A stretch of DNA of 55,976 bases from Akkermansia muciniphila (GTDB lineage: Bacteria; Verrucomicrobiota; Verrucomicrobiia; Verrucomicrobiales; DEV007). Positions within the stretch are counted from its first letter, which is position 1. Each line of letters opens with the position of its first letter. Both the position numbers and the translations under genes were made by a program. The stretch spans positions 1-55,976 of the forward strand of contig CAMCXS010000035.1 of assembly GCA_945883495.1 (NCBI GenBank), in the 5' to 3' direction. Positions 39,493-46,685 of the stretch are shown in pieces. The notes below the pieces were generated by a model, which did not search any database, was not told where the DNA came from, and saw only the letters and a program-made list of their open reading frames with translations.

Positions 39493-39735
39493 ATGCATAC
39501 CGTGACGCTGGAACACGCCCGCCTCCACTTCGACAGCCTCGTCGAGGAGGCAGCCTCAGGAGAGGAGATCGTGATCGAAAGCGGCCAGAAGCCGTTGGTT
39601 CGATTGGTGGCGGCGATCCCAGTTCCTCCCCGCCAACAGGCACTCACGGACTGGTTGGAAGGCGCCCGCCAGCGGCCCGCCCCCGCTGGAATGACCACTG
39701 ACAGCTTGCTGGAAGCTACCAGAAGCGACCTCTAA
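39493..39735 (+). CDS. Phd/YefM-family antitoxin
   Basis: 80 residues. TVTLEHARLHFDSLVEEAAS then GEEIVIESGQKPLVRLVAA is the Phd/YefM pattern, whose N-terminal fold binds DNA for autoregulation. The C-terminal tail, with the alternating TDWLEGARQRPAPAGM and the final TDSLLEATRSDL, would wrap the toxin. ATG 39493 is supported by homology length. It is followed within 12 bases by a deleted VapC. Confidence 0.85.
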   Translation: MHTVTLEHARLHFDSLVEEAASGEEIVIESGQKPLVRLVAAIPVPPRQQALTDWLEGARQRPAPAGMTTDSLLEATRSDL

Positions 39736-39746
39736 AACGCAGCCCA

Positions 39747-39954
39747 GTGGCCGTTCTCGTCGATGTTGGAGTGCAGCGTCCTGTCCGCCAAAGCGTTTGA
39801 GACTTACAGAAACCGGGGCGGTGCCCGGCAGGGTGTACTGGAGGATTTCTTTATCGGGGCCCACGCCCAACACTGTGGCCATACCCTCCTCAGCCGCGAC
39901 CCGAAGCGCTATCGCACCTATTTTCCCACGATCAATTTGATCTGTCCGCCGTAA
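39747..39954 (+). pseudogene. VapC-type PIN toxin with internal deletion
   Basis: GTG 39747 encodes (M)AVLVDV, the correct PIN N-terminus with its first Asp, then the frame is lost within a few codons. A second frame from ~39780 gives LSAKAFETYRNRGGARQG, then VLEDFFIGAHAQHCGHTLLS and RDPKRYRTYFP, the C-terminal half with the final catalytic Asp motifs. The middle ~70-80 residues are missing, so an internal deletion plus frame change has inactivated it. The antitoxin upstream appears whole. Confidence 0.75.
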
Positions 39955-40053
39955 GCCCGGCCCCCATTCGGCATCTTACCCTCTGACCAGAATCCCGCGA
40001 GACTCCCGGTCACATTCGAGATTCTCATCAAACCTGATTGCACCAAAACTCCT

Positions 40054-40227
40054 ATGCCGCCACCGACTCCCGAACAGCTCGCCCGCGGAGCGATCGACAG
40101 CCAGTTACGGGCGAGCGGTTGGCACGTGCAGAGTGTCCCGGAACGAAACCTCGCCGCCGGTCGCGGGGTAGCCGTGCGGGAGCTTCAATCCCAGGGCGGC
40201 CCCGCCGACTCCCTCCTCGTCGCATGA
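40054..40227 (+). pseudogene. type I restriction HsdR N-terminal stub
   Basis: 57 codons: MPPPTPEQLARGAIDSQLRA, then SGWHVQSVPERNLAAGRGVA and VRELQSQGGPADSLLV, ending TGA 40227. This is the N-terminal start of EcoEI/type I R subunits (DEAD-like translocase), where (P)PPTPEQ(L/Q)AR..ID..L...GW..QD...NLAAGRGVA is standard. The nuclease and helicase domains are absent. The stop overlaps the zeta gene's ATG. No hsdM or hsdS follows. Confidence 0.75.
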
Positions 40228-40940
40228 AGAGAATCCTCATCATCGCCGGGCCGAACGGGGCGGGCAAGACCACCTTCGCCACCGAGTTCCTGCCGAACGA
40301 GGCCGGCTGCCCGGAGTTCGTGAATGCCGACCTCATCGCCGCCGGGCTGAGCCCCTTCCAGCCCGAGCAAGCGGCCGTGGCGGCGGGACGGCTGATGCTA
40401 AGGCGCATCGCGGATCTGGTAGCGGCAGGGAAAAGCTTCGCGTTCGAAACCACGCTCTCCACTCGCTCGTGGCTGCGGCGCATCCCCCGGTGGAAATCCC
40501 TCGGCTACCGGGTGAAACTCTACTTCCTCAGCTTGCCCGATCCGGACTTCGCCCTCCGCCGTGTCGAGGCACGGGTAAGGCTCGGCGGTCATGCCATCCC
40601 GCCGGAGACCGTCCGCCGCCGCTTCGCCCGCGGGCTGGAGAACCTCCACTACGGCTATATTGGCATTGTCGATGAATGGTCGATCTACGATGGGTCTCAA
40701 GACCCGCCGCTCCTGCTCGAAAATGGCGACAACTGCCCACCCGACAAACTCATGGAAAACTCCGCCGAATACCGCACCACGAAAGAGGCACCGCGCCTGG
40801 TGAAGCCTTTGGATGATCCCGATTTCATCGGTGCCGAAGCAGCCCTCCGTCGCGCCTCCGCCAAGGCCGTCGCCCACGCCCGCGCCGCCGGACTGGAGCC
40901 GGTCGTGCGCCAACTTGAAGTGGAGAAACCGAAACCCTGA
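40224..40940 (+). CDS. zeta-toxin-type kinase
   Basis: 238 residues. Walker A GPNGAGKTTFA is at residues 9-19, followed by FLPNEAGCPEFVNADLIAAG and SFAFETTLSTRSWLRRIP, the pattern of zeta-family UDP-GlcNAc kinases. C-terminal contacts ARVRLGGHAIPPETVRRRFA are also typical. Zeta toxins are normally paired with an epsilon antitoxin; many chromosomal homologues are not. None is seen here. Cytosolic. The ATGA overlap with the HsdR stub is notable, since the stub's stop lies in the start codon. Confidence 0.85.
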   Translation: MKRILIIAGPNGAGKTTFATEFLPNEAGCPEFVNADLIAAGLSPFQPEQAAVAAGRLMLRRIADLVAAGKSFAFETTLSTRSWLRRIPRWKSLGYRVKLYFLSLPDPDFALRRVEARVRLGGHAIPPETVRRRFARGLENLHYGYIGIVDEWSIYDGSQDPPLLLENGDNCPPDKLMENSAEYRTTKEAPRLVKPLDDPDFIGAEAALRRASAKAVAHARAAGLEPVVRQLEVEKPKP

Positions 40941-41042
40941 TGCCCGCCAAAATCCCCAAAGTGGCCGAGGCGGGACGCCTCTGCCACTCTCTCCCGAGCC
41001 CTTAAGGGGCAGCACAAGCTGGCCGATGGCGCGAACGCGAAG

Positions 41043-41229
41043 TTAAACCGCCCGCAGCCGCCGCAGAAAGTCCTCACCATCGATCTGCGCGGCGCGATGG
41101 CGAATCGCGCGATTCCACTCCACCCCGAGGTCTTCCTCCGCTTCGGTGGCGTCAGGGGCCTGCACCAGCCTCGCAAACTCGGATCGCTCTGCTTCACTGA
41201 GGCCCAGGTTGTTTCGGCAGGTGTGTGAG
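41043..41229 (-). pseudogene. addiction-module-like protein fragment
   Basis: Sixty in-frame codons without a start: HTCRNNLGLSEAERSEFARL, then VQAPDATEAEEDLGVEWNRA and IRHRAAQIDGEDFLRRLRAV, stop 41043. The E.W...I..R...ID..(E)...RLRA pattern resembles the C-terminus of the small 'addiction module component' family. The 5' side is cut by the GGCTGTA array. Weak assignment. Confidence 0.4.
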
Positions 41230-41231
41230 CG

Positions 41232-41373
41232 GGCTGTAGGCTGTAGGCTGTAGGCTGTAGGCTGTAGGCTGTAGGCTGTAGGCTGTAGGCTGTAGGCTGT
41301 AGGCTGTAGGCTGTAGGCTCTAGGCTAGGCTCTAGGCTAGGCTCTAGGCTAGGATCTAGGCTAGGCTCTAGGC
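41232..41373. repeat. GGCTGTA heptamer array plus 12-bp variants
   Basis: Twelve perfect GGCTGTA units (41232-41315), then about four to five GGCTCTAGGCTA 12-mers to 41373, one with GGATCTA. The word is the complement of the CTACAGCC core found in the interspersed repeat, so both may derive from one element. Short versions occur at 45405 and 50636. Confidence 0.9.
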
Positions 41374-41387
41374 GGCCTGCGGCCTAA

Positions 41388-41437
41388 GACAAACATCTCA
41401 ACCTTTCTGGACCTACAGCCTACGGTCTCCATCCTAC
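41388..41437. repeat. CTACAGCC repeat, copy 3
   Basis: GACAAACATCTCAACCTTTC, then TGGACCTACAGCCTACGGTCT. It lies right after the heptamer array. Confidence 0.85.
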
Positions 41438-41453
41438 AGCCTCGAGCGGCTGT

Positions 41454-41643
41454 AGGATGGGCATTCTTGCCCGTCCCGAGCCAGCGTCGGCGAGGTGGTC
41501 CCGGGCGGAGAACATCTTCCCGACCTTTGAGCTTCGCGTCCTTCGTGATGCAGTCGCCATCGACCCCCTCCTCCACCCATTCCCGGAGGCCAGATCCTTA
41601 CGGGCCGCCCACTTCGATTGCTCCCCTCACGCTCCGTCTCTCC
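41454..41643. repeat. 190-bp dispersed repeat, copy 2
   Basis: Matches copy 1 (38307-38496) over its whole length with scattered substitutions (for example CTAGC versus CCAGC). It ends 55 bases before the ParA-like gene start, so the promoter of that gene probably lies in or close to the repeat. Confidence 0.85.
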
Positions 41644-41698
41644 ATTCCAATCGAGATTTCAATTGCATGGCGCATGCTTCTCTCCAAGCTCCCCGTAG

Positions 41699-43180
41699 AT
41701 GGGTATGACGGGGGATCTTTTTCAACTGAGTCCAGAAGTCTGGGCTGTAGGCTCCACCCTGGTGATCGTCATCGCCGGACTCCTAGTGGCCGTCGGCTTC
41801 CTGTCCCACATTTGCGAGCTTGCGAAGAAGAATGTCAGCCTGAGAGCGGCACTGAGCGAAAAGGATGCGCTTTTGGCGAACTTCCAGGCAGAAAGAGAAG
41901 CCGCTCAAGCCGCCTTCCAAGCCGAACGGGATGCGACTCGCGCCGGCTTCGAATCGAGGATCGCGGATAAGGAGCGGGAAATCCTTCGGCTTGAGAAATG
42001 GTCCCAACCGACCGAGTCCCGGCCAGAGCCAGATCCGAAGCCTGGGCCAGATCCCAAAATCGTGGAGGAGATTACCAATATTCTCCGCAATCAATACCGG
42101 TTCCGTCGGCGGCTGGACATCGCCAAAGCGGACGGACCGTGGTCGCTGGATCGCGGACGAATTGTGGCTCCCTCAGGGGATCGGCGGGGAAAGATCATCG
42201 CTGTGGCCAGTCTGAAAGGTGGCGTGGGAAAAACCACGATCGCCGCCAATCTGGGCGTCAGTATGGCCCTGCACGGGAAACGGGTGTTGCTGGTCGATAT
42301 CGACTGGCAGCATTCCCTGACGCGGATGTGCTTGACGCGAAAAGAGTGCAAGGACTACTTCGAATCCGGGAACTCATCGGTCGTGTCCGCGCTCGAAGCC
42401 TACGCCCGTGGGGGTGAGTGGGCGAGAATTCAGAGCGGAGCCCGGCGGGTTTCACTCCCTGGAGACCCGCACTTGGATCTCGTGCCCAGCCGGTTTGAAC
42501 TGATGTCGCGGGAGGATCTCGCGTTGCTGGCGTGGTTCGCGGATGCCGATCTCGCCGATCCTCGCTTCGTCGTCGGCTCCTTGATTGAGCAGTGGGCCAC
42601 GGACTACGAGGTCGTGATTGTGGATTGCCCGCCCAGGATCACGGCAAGCTTCACCGGAGCGCTTTCCGTGGCTGACCTCATCCTCGTACCGACGGTAGCA
42701 GACCACGTGGCCATCGACGGCACCCAGCGCCTCTTCCAAGCGAAGGCAGGGTTGGAAACCATGCGGGGCGTGTTGTGGGGCGGCAGAAAGCCCGTGTTCG
42801 CAATCGTCGGCAACATGCTTCCCTTCCTGCCAAACTGGGGTCAAAGTGCGTATTCGGAAATTGAGCAAACCGTGAACGCCTTGCGCACGAACGGCGATGA
42901 CCAGATTCATCTGAGCCAGCAGCCCATTACGTTTCGGAGCGCCTACGCCAAAGCGGCGCGCAACGCATCCGACGACTGTCGAGACTTTGCCTACTTCCGC
43001 CACGAGAAGGCCAAAGTGGAGTTCGATTCCCTCCGAACGGACGTTTTGGAGTCGTGGCTGGTCAGCAATCGATCGCCAATGACACTGTCTGATTTGGCCA
43101 GGGTCGAGACGGTGGAGGAGGAAGGAGAGTTTCATTATGCGCGTCGGCGAGTTCTTGACCTTATTCAGGCGCAATCCTGA
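41699..43180 (+). CDS. membrane-anchored coiled-coil ParA/MinD-like ATPase (module 1)
   Basis: 493 residues. A membrane helix at ~17-38 (VGSTLVIVIAGLLVAVGFLS) is followed by a coiled coil (~40-105; LSEKDALLANFQAEREAAQA). A linker rich in Pro/Glu comes next (TESRPEPDPKPGPDPK). The cytoplasmic ParA domain has the deviant Walker A SLKGGVGKTTIA (~169-180, with the signature Lys), switch I in DIDWQHSLTR (~200), and DCPPRITASFTGALSVADLI (~309) as Walker B. The membrane anchor plus coiled coil before a ParA domain is unusual. The stop overlaps the next gene by 44 bases. It shares this layout and most motifs with the ATPase at 46682. The function is unknown; I infer a defence or surface-positioning role. 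Confidence 0.88.
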   Translation: MGMTGDLFQLSPEVWAVGSTLVIVIAGLLVAVGFLSHICELAKKNVSLRAALSEKDALLANFQAEREAAQAAFQAERDATRAGFESRIADKEREILRLEKWSQPTESRPEPDPKPGPDPKIVEEITNILRNQYRFRRRLDIAKADGPWSLDRGRIVAPSGDRRGKIIAVASLKGGVGKTTIAANLGVSMALHGKRVLLVDIDWQHSLTRMCLTRKECKDYFESGNSSVVSALEAYARGGEWARIQSGARRVSLPGDPHLDLVPSRFELMSREDLALLAWFADADLADPRFVVGSLIEQWATDYEVVIVDCPPRITASFTGALSVADLILVPTVADHVAIDGTQRLFQAKAGLETMRGVLWGGRKPVFAIVGNMLPFLPNWGQSAYSEIEQTVNALRTNGDDQIHLSQQPITFRSAYAKAARNASDDCRDFAYFRHEKAKVEFDSLRTDVLESWLVSNRSPMTLSDLARVETVEEEGEFHYARRRVLDLIQAQS

Positions 43181-43613
43181 CCTGACCGGCCGCCTCTCGG
43201 CAGAGGATCGATCTGACTTACTGAACTTCCTGGACTCTCTCCAGGTTGCCTCGGATTGGGAGCTGGCGGAATTCGTCAGTGCAACGGCGAATCTGAAGCG
43301 TCCCCGCCACCGGACGGTCGTCGCTGCAGCGGATCGCCCCAAGGCGAATGAAACCTCGAACAAAGCCACCGCCGCCCTCGCCGAGCTCAAGGCCCTCGAA
43401 GCGGACCTGCCGACGTGGCCCGGAGCCGACTACGATCAAGTCAGGAAACGCGTCCACGCGATCTGCGAGCCGCTCTCCATCGCAGAATTGGAAGCGGTTT
43501 CTGTGGCCCTGTTGAAAAAGAAGAATCGGAAGAAAAAGCACGATATGATGGCAGACCTCCGGCTCAAGTTCGACCGGCAACTTGAGCTCAAAGGCATGGG
43601 ATCCAACGCGTAG
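43137..43613 (+). CDS. small helical partner of the ParA-like ATPase (module 1)
   Basis: 158 residues, soluble, mostly helical. N-terminal MRVGEFLTLFRRNPDLTGRL, then a central Ala/Lys linker (NETSNKATAALAELKALEAD), then PTWPGADYDQVRKRVHAICE. A basic C-terminal tail follows (LLKKKNRKKKHDMMADLRLK). It can be aligned with the partner at 46218: both have LKxxxxxxxxW then (D)Y, then KxxxxxIAELxxVSVxLL/ADLLEIAHVVV, then a Leu-rich end. The gene overlaps the ATPase by 44 bases, so they are one transcriptional and probably functional unit. Confidence 0.75.
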   Translation: MRVGEFLTLFRRNPDLTGRLSAEDRSDLLNFLDSLQVASDWELAEFVSATANLKRPRHRTVVAAADRPKANETSNKATAALAELKALEADLPTWPGADYDQVRKRVHAICEPLSIAELEAVSVALLKKKNRKKKHDMMADLRLKFDRQLELKGMGSNA

Positions 43614-43666
43614 TCTAGCTCCGCCATCCAGCTCCACGCCGGTAGGGTGGCCGCCGGCCTAAGGTC

Positions 43667-43716
43667 GACCCCTCCACCCTTCCGGACCTACAGCCTACGG
43701 TCTACAGCCTCCAGCC
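43667..43716. repeat. CTACAGCC repeat, copy 4
   Basis: GACCCCTCCACCCTTCCGGA, then CCTACAGCCTACGGTCTACAG. Lies between the partner gene of module 1 and the UPF0175/DUF3368 pair. Confidence 0.8.
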
Positions 43717-43864
43717 TTTCCCTATCCGTGCTCATCCGTTTCATCCGCGCTCATCCGTGCCCCCAAAACGAACCTTCCGCACCAATCAGCCCCAGGCCAC
43801 GGATGCGCTCGGATGGGCAGGATTCGCACGGAGACGGAAACAGACTTCCGTCCTGTCCTCACTC

Positions 43865-43958
43865 GCAGTCACCCTCGATCCCCTCCTCCACCGATGCCCG
43901 GAGGGCGGAACCTCCCGGGCCGCCCATTTCGATTGCTCCCCTCATGCTCCCTCTCTCC
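43865..43958. repeat. 190-bp dispersed repeat, partial copy 3
   Basis: GCAGTCACCCTCGATCCCCT to CTCCCTCTCTCC matches the last half of copies 1 and 2; the first half is absent. Confidence 0.75.
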
Positions 43959-44093
43959 ATCACGGCCCGCTATCGCAGGCTCCCCCTGTCAGCCTTCGGC
44001 ATCCAAGTTTACCGCTACCGCGGCGGGTGGTCCATCACGACCCTGTCCAAGCCGAGTCTTGCCTCCGCTCCTTCAGTGCCATAACCTGCGTTC

Positions 44094-44372
44094 ATGAAGA
44101 CGCTCAGCATCCCATATCACGAGTCGCTCCTCAGCTCCCTGAACCTCTCCCAGCGGGAGTTTGAGCGGGAGGCCCGCTTGGCCATGGCCGTGAAGCTCTT
44201 CGATACCGGCAGGCTCAGCTCCGGCCAAGCCGCCGATCTTGCCGACATGCCACGAGTGCATTTCCTTTACGAGCTTGGCCGTTGGGGTGTCTCCACCTTG
44301 CAGACGAGCGAAGACGAACTGGAGAATGACCAAAACGTCGCCCGCTCCCTGCATGACCGTCATCAACACTAG
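44094..44372 (+). CDS. UPF0175-family antitoxin
   Basis: 92 residues. The family pattern is visible: LSIPYHESLLSSLNLSQREF, then EREARLAMAVKLFDTGRLSS and GQAADLADMPRVHFLYELGR. In the family this helical protein pairs with a DUF3368 PIN-like toxin. Here the toxin starts 20 bases before the antitoxin stop, so the two are coupled. ATG 44094 is the first Met and fits the family start. Both look intact. Confidence 0.85.
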   Translation: MKTLSIPYHESLLSSLNLSQREFEREARLAMAVKLFDTGRLSSGQAADLADMPRVHFLYELGRWGVSTLQTSEDELENDQNVARSLHDRHQH

Positions 44373-44835
44373 CCCCGCGATCCATCTCCACGCCGTCTTG
44401 CCTGGGGGATTGGGGGCGCTACCAGGATTGATTGGCGAGATCATCCTGCCTTGGGAAGTCGCTCAGGAACTGGACGCCGGTCATGCCAAGGACACTACCT
44501 GGCAGGAGATACAATTGTTACCCGGCATCATCCATCGCTCAAAGGCAGTTGCTGTCCATCCAATCCTCCTGACACAGATCGACTTGGGCGAGGCTGCTGT
44601 GATTCAGACCGCCTTGGATGAAGCTCACGACGCCGTCATCCTCGATGACCTCAAAGCCCGCCGCATCGCGCTCACTCTGGGCCTCAAGGTCACCGGCACC
44701 CTTGGCATTCTGCTTGTGGCCAGGCAAACGGGGTTGCTGCCATCACTAACAGCCGCCATCGCGACGCTCGAAAAGCGTGGCATGTGGATCGCTCCCGCAT
44801 TGGCAGCAAAGGCGATCGCGCTGGCGGGGGAATAA
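44353..44835 (+). CDS. DUF3368-family PIN-like toxin
   Basis: 160 residues. The start VINTSPAIHLHAVLPGGLGA and the central DLGEAAVIQTALDEAHDAVI, LDDLKARRIALTLGLKVTGT and LGILLVARQTGLLPSL match DUF3368 (PIN-like fold, putative RNase). Three acidic positions are present: the N of INTSP takes the first Asp position, then the Glu of LGEA and the paired Asp in LDD. Partner of the overlapping UPF0175 antitoxin. Intact, cytosolic. Confidence 0.85.
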   Translation: MTVINTSPAIHLHAVLPGGLGALPGLIGEIILPWEVAQELDAGHAKDTTWQEIQLLPGIIHRSKAVAVHPILLTQIDLGEAAVIQTALDEAHDAVILDDLKARRIALTLGLKVTGTLGILLVARQTGLLPSLTAAIATLEKRGMWIAPALAAKAIALAGE

Positions 44836-45168
44836 GGTCATCAGCGCGGCGCGGCCACAGAAGCACAGGATGCCCACGGAGACGGGAACATCCATCCGCA
44901 CCGTCCCTATCCGTGCGCATCCGTTTCATCCGCGCTCATCCGCGCTCCAAACCGAACCTCCAGGCCCAACCGGCCTCGGCCCACGGATACGCGCGGATCG
45001 GCAGGCGTAGGCGGGAGGCTGGAGGCGGCAGGCGGGCCTGCGGCCTAAGACAATCATCTCAACCCTTCTGGATCTACAGCCTACGGTCTATAGCCTCCAG
45101 CCTCCGCCTGCTGAGCCAAGAATCCGCTTGCACTCCCGTATTGTGCACCCCAGAAGAACTGCTGAACG
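44836..45168. other. gene-free repeat field
   Basis: 333 bases with ATCCGT-type words (about 44900-44945), AGGCGGGAGGC-like short repeats (45004-45040), CTACAGCC repeat copy 5 (45050) and a poor AT-rich lead to the next small gene. No gene is seen. Confidence 0.6.
45050..45099. repeat. CTACAGCC repeat, copy 5
   Basis: GACAATCATCTCAACCCTTC, then TGGATCTACAGCCTACGGTCTA. It lies between the DUF3368 toxin and the small gene at 45169. Confidence 0.85.
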
Positions 45169-45405
45169 ATGGAGACGATGGATCGAGTTGAGGAAGGGCC
45201 AGACCCAGTGATTTCCGAGATTCGTGGGATCAAGCGTCAGGTTGTCGCCGAGCATGGGGGCGATTTGGACTCGTTTTTCGCAGCGATTCGCCAGCGACAG
45301 TCCGGGAATCCTCGTCTGGTGCGCGCCATCGGTGGAGCTCCCGCAAGTTCCGGACAACCTACGCCTGATTCGACACCGGCGACGGAGGATGGCCTCGGGG
45401 AGTAG
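45169..45405 (+). CDS. orphan antitoxin-like small protein
   Basis: 78 residues. The N-terminal half DPVISEIRGIKRQVVAEHGG and DLDSFFAAIRQRQSGNPRL resembles a small widespread protein of TA contexts (DP.(L/I)xEI...R....G.DL..(I/F)). The C-terminal third is low complexity (GAPASSGQPTPDSTPATEDG). No toxin gene is adjacent on either strand. A GGCTGTA word starts right at its stop codon, so the 3' end may be truncated by a repeat. Weak assignment. Confidence 0.5.
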   Translation: METMDRVEEGPDPVISEIRGIKRQVVAEHGGDLDSFFAAIRQRQSGNPRLVRAIGGAPASSGQPTPDSTPATEDGLGE

Positions 45406-45568
45406 GCTGTAGGTTGGCCTGGGAGCGGACGTCTAGCACCTTATTTGTGGGTCGACCAGCGGCACGCCGTTGATAAACACGTCGCTGGGTCCGGGAGGGC
45501 TCAGCGTCTGTTCTAAGCAAGCTTCGCCTTCGTGAGTCCAACACGCCATCCTTTGTCCAGAAAGCCAC

Positions 45569-46195
45569 CTAAACCTCACGGGCTCGTTCGTGTAGAATAC
45601 CAAGAAACTCAGTTAAAAAGTCCCGTGTATAGTCGAGATGCTCGTGAATCTCGACACACTTTTCAATTAGAAGTCGACTAAACGACGTGTCAGCGGCTGG
45701 AACGCCACGCAATTCCTCGGTCAGACATTTGTCCCAAGCTGCTTCGAGTTTTGTCGCATCAAAAACCCCTTGATGAAGAAGTATATTCCGCTCCTTCCTT
45801 AATCGTTTGCTCTTCCTCTCTCTGAGGACTTCATCCCATAGCTTCCGACAACGCGTATCCACCCTCGGGTCTCCGCGCACTAAAGAAACGAGATTTAGGG
45901 TGCCGGGACTCCTGCCCAAGGCGTAAACCACGTTTACCAGTTGAGCCAGCTGATCATGCAGTGAAATCCAAAACACATGATAGCACTTCAGCTTTAGGAG
46001 CGCTGAAATCAGCGATTTTGCATCTCGAATCTCGATCGCCAACTGCTCTAGCTCTATCAGGCTGGCATCCAATCGGACCAACGCCCCGAACAACTCCAAG
46101 TCGTATCGCCGAACTGTGTCCAAATCTGGAGTAGTTCCTAACCCGGATCGGATTCGCTCCATCGTTAGCTTGAGCAGATCGCCGCCGATTCTCAT
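45569..46195 (-). CDS. HEPN-like protein, candidate RNase effector of module 2
   Basis: 208 residues, wholly helical. A central helix is rich in His/Leu (KCYHVFWISLHDQLAQLVNV). Then KSKRLRKERNILLHQGVFDA at ~127-146 contains R-N-I-L-L-H, the Rx4H motif that forms the RNase site of HEPN proteins, preceded by a basic helix as in many HEPN toxins. There is no signal or membrane segment. The ATG at 46195 starts 22 bases after the stop of the partner gene and is in the same direction as the ATPase and partner, giving a three-gene operon. HEPN proteins are common defence and toxin RNases; activity here is inferred from the motif and context only. Confidence 0.7.
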   Translation of the reverse strand: MRIGGDLLKLTMERIRSGLGTTPDLDTVRRYDLELFGALVRLDASLIELEQLAIEIRDAKSLISALLKLKCYHVFWISLHDQLAQLVNVVYALGRSPGTLNLVSLVRGDPRVDTRCRKLWDEVLRERKSKRLRKERNILLHQGVFDATKLEAAWDKCLTEELRGVPAADTSFSRLLIEKCVEIHEHLDYTRDFLTEFLGILHERAREV

Positions 46196-46217
46196 GGTTC
46201 CAGCTTGTGTCACCGAT

Positions 46218-46685
46218 CTACGCCCCCGCACCAATAAACCGAGTTCTCAACGCATCAATCGCCGGCCGCGCCAGTGCTTCTTTCAGTTGCGGCACGGTCA
46301 ACTTCGAGTTTTTCCGACCGACAACAACGTGGGCGATTTCCAGAAGGTCAGCCTTGCGGAGAGATTTGGTGGCTTGGTCAACGGCACTGAAGACGGCTGC
46401 GTAGTTGGGCTCTGTCCAACGCTGGACTTCGCTCTTCAGTTGCTGCAGGCGCTCGATCGCCGTCTGGATGTTGGCAGGCAATTCAGTCGCAGCTGTGTCT
46501 TGGTTTGGGGGCGCGGGTGAAAGCTTCCTCGGAGCAAGCGACCGAACGACCTCGTCGACGTCACCGCCCAACGATGCAAGTGCGGCCAGAAAACGCCCCC
46601 ATTCTTCCCGGTCCAGCTGCCCGGCGCCGCTCAAAATGAGTTTCTCATGCTGGCGCAAGCGCGCGGACAATTCTGCAACTTTCAC
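46218..46685 (-). CDS. small helical partner of the ParA-like ATPase (module 2)
   Basis: 155 residues. N-terminal MKVAELSARLRQHEKLILSG, then DREEWGRFLAALASLGGDVD; a Pro-rich linker (LAPRKLSPAPPNQDTA); then LQQLKSEVQRWTEPNYAAVF and ADLLEIAHVVVGRKNSKLTV. It aligns with the partner at 43137 over the full length, including the W..(P).Y segment. The stop of the ATPase is overlapped by its ATG (ATGA, 46682-46685), so translation is coupled. Function unknown. Confidence 0.75.
   Translation of the reverse strand: MKVAELSARLRQHEKLILSGAGQLDREEWGRFLAALASLGGDVDEVVRSLAPRKLSPAPPNQDTAATELPANIQTAIERLQQLKSEVQRWTEPNYAAVFSAVDQATKSLRKADLLEIAHVVVGRKNSKLTVPQLKEALARPAIDALRTRFIGAGA

Larger units (their letters stand above)
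41230..41698. other. gene-free repeat field
   Basis: Holds the GGCTGTA array, CTACAGCC repeat copy 3 and 190-bp repeat copy 2, listed separately. I see no gene in the 469 bases before the ParA-like gene. Confidence 0.6.
43614..44093. other. gene-free repeat field
   Basis: 480 bases with CTACAGCC repeat copy 4 (43667), ATCCGT-type words (43723-43760: ATCCGTGCTCATCCGTTTCA), and a short third copy of the 190-bp repeat (43865-43958). I see no gene or fragment. Confidence 0.6.

Noticed and set aside
41232-41373. CRISPR or origin iterons
   Set aside because: Uniform heptamers without spacing, with no replication initiator gene next to them. The ParA-like gene downstream is membrane-anchored and lacks a ParB partner, so a plasmid partition locus is unlikely.
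41699-43613. Plasmid or chromosome parAB partition system
   Set aside because: The small downstream genes lack ParB HTH or CTPase motifs, the ATPases carry a membrane helix, and no parS-like repeats were seen.
45436-45549. 37-codon minus-strand frame with DVFINGVP, slightly like a PAAR tip
   Set aside because: The match is a single short phrase and no T6SS or toxin gene is present.
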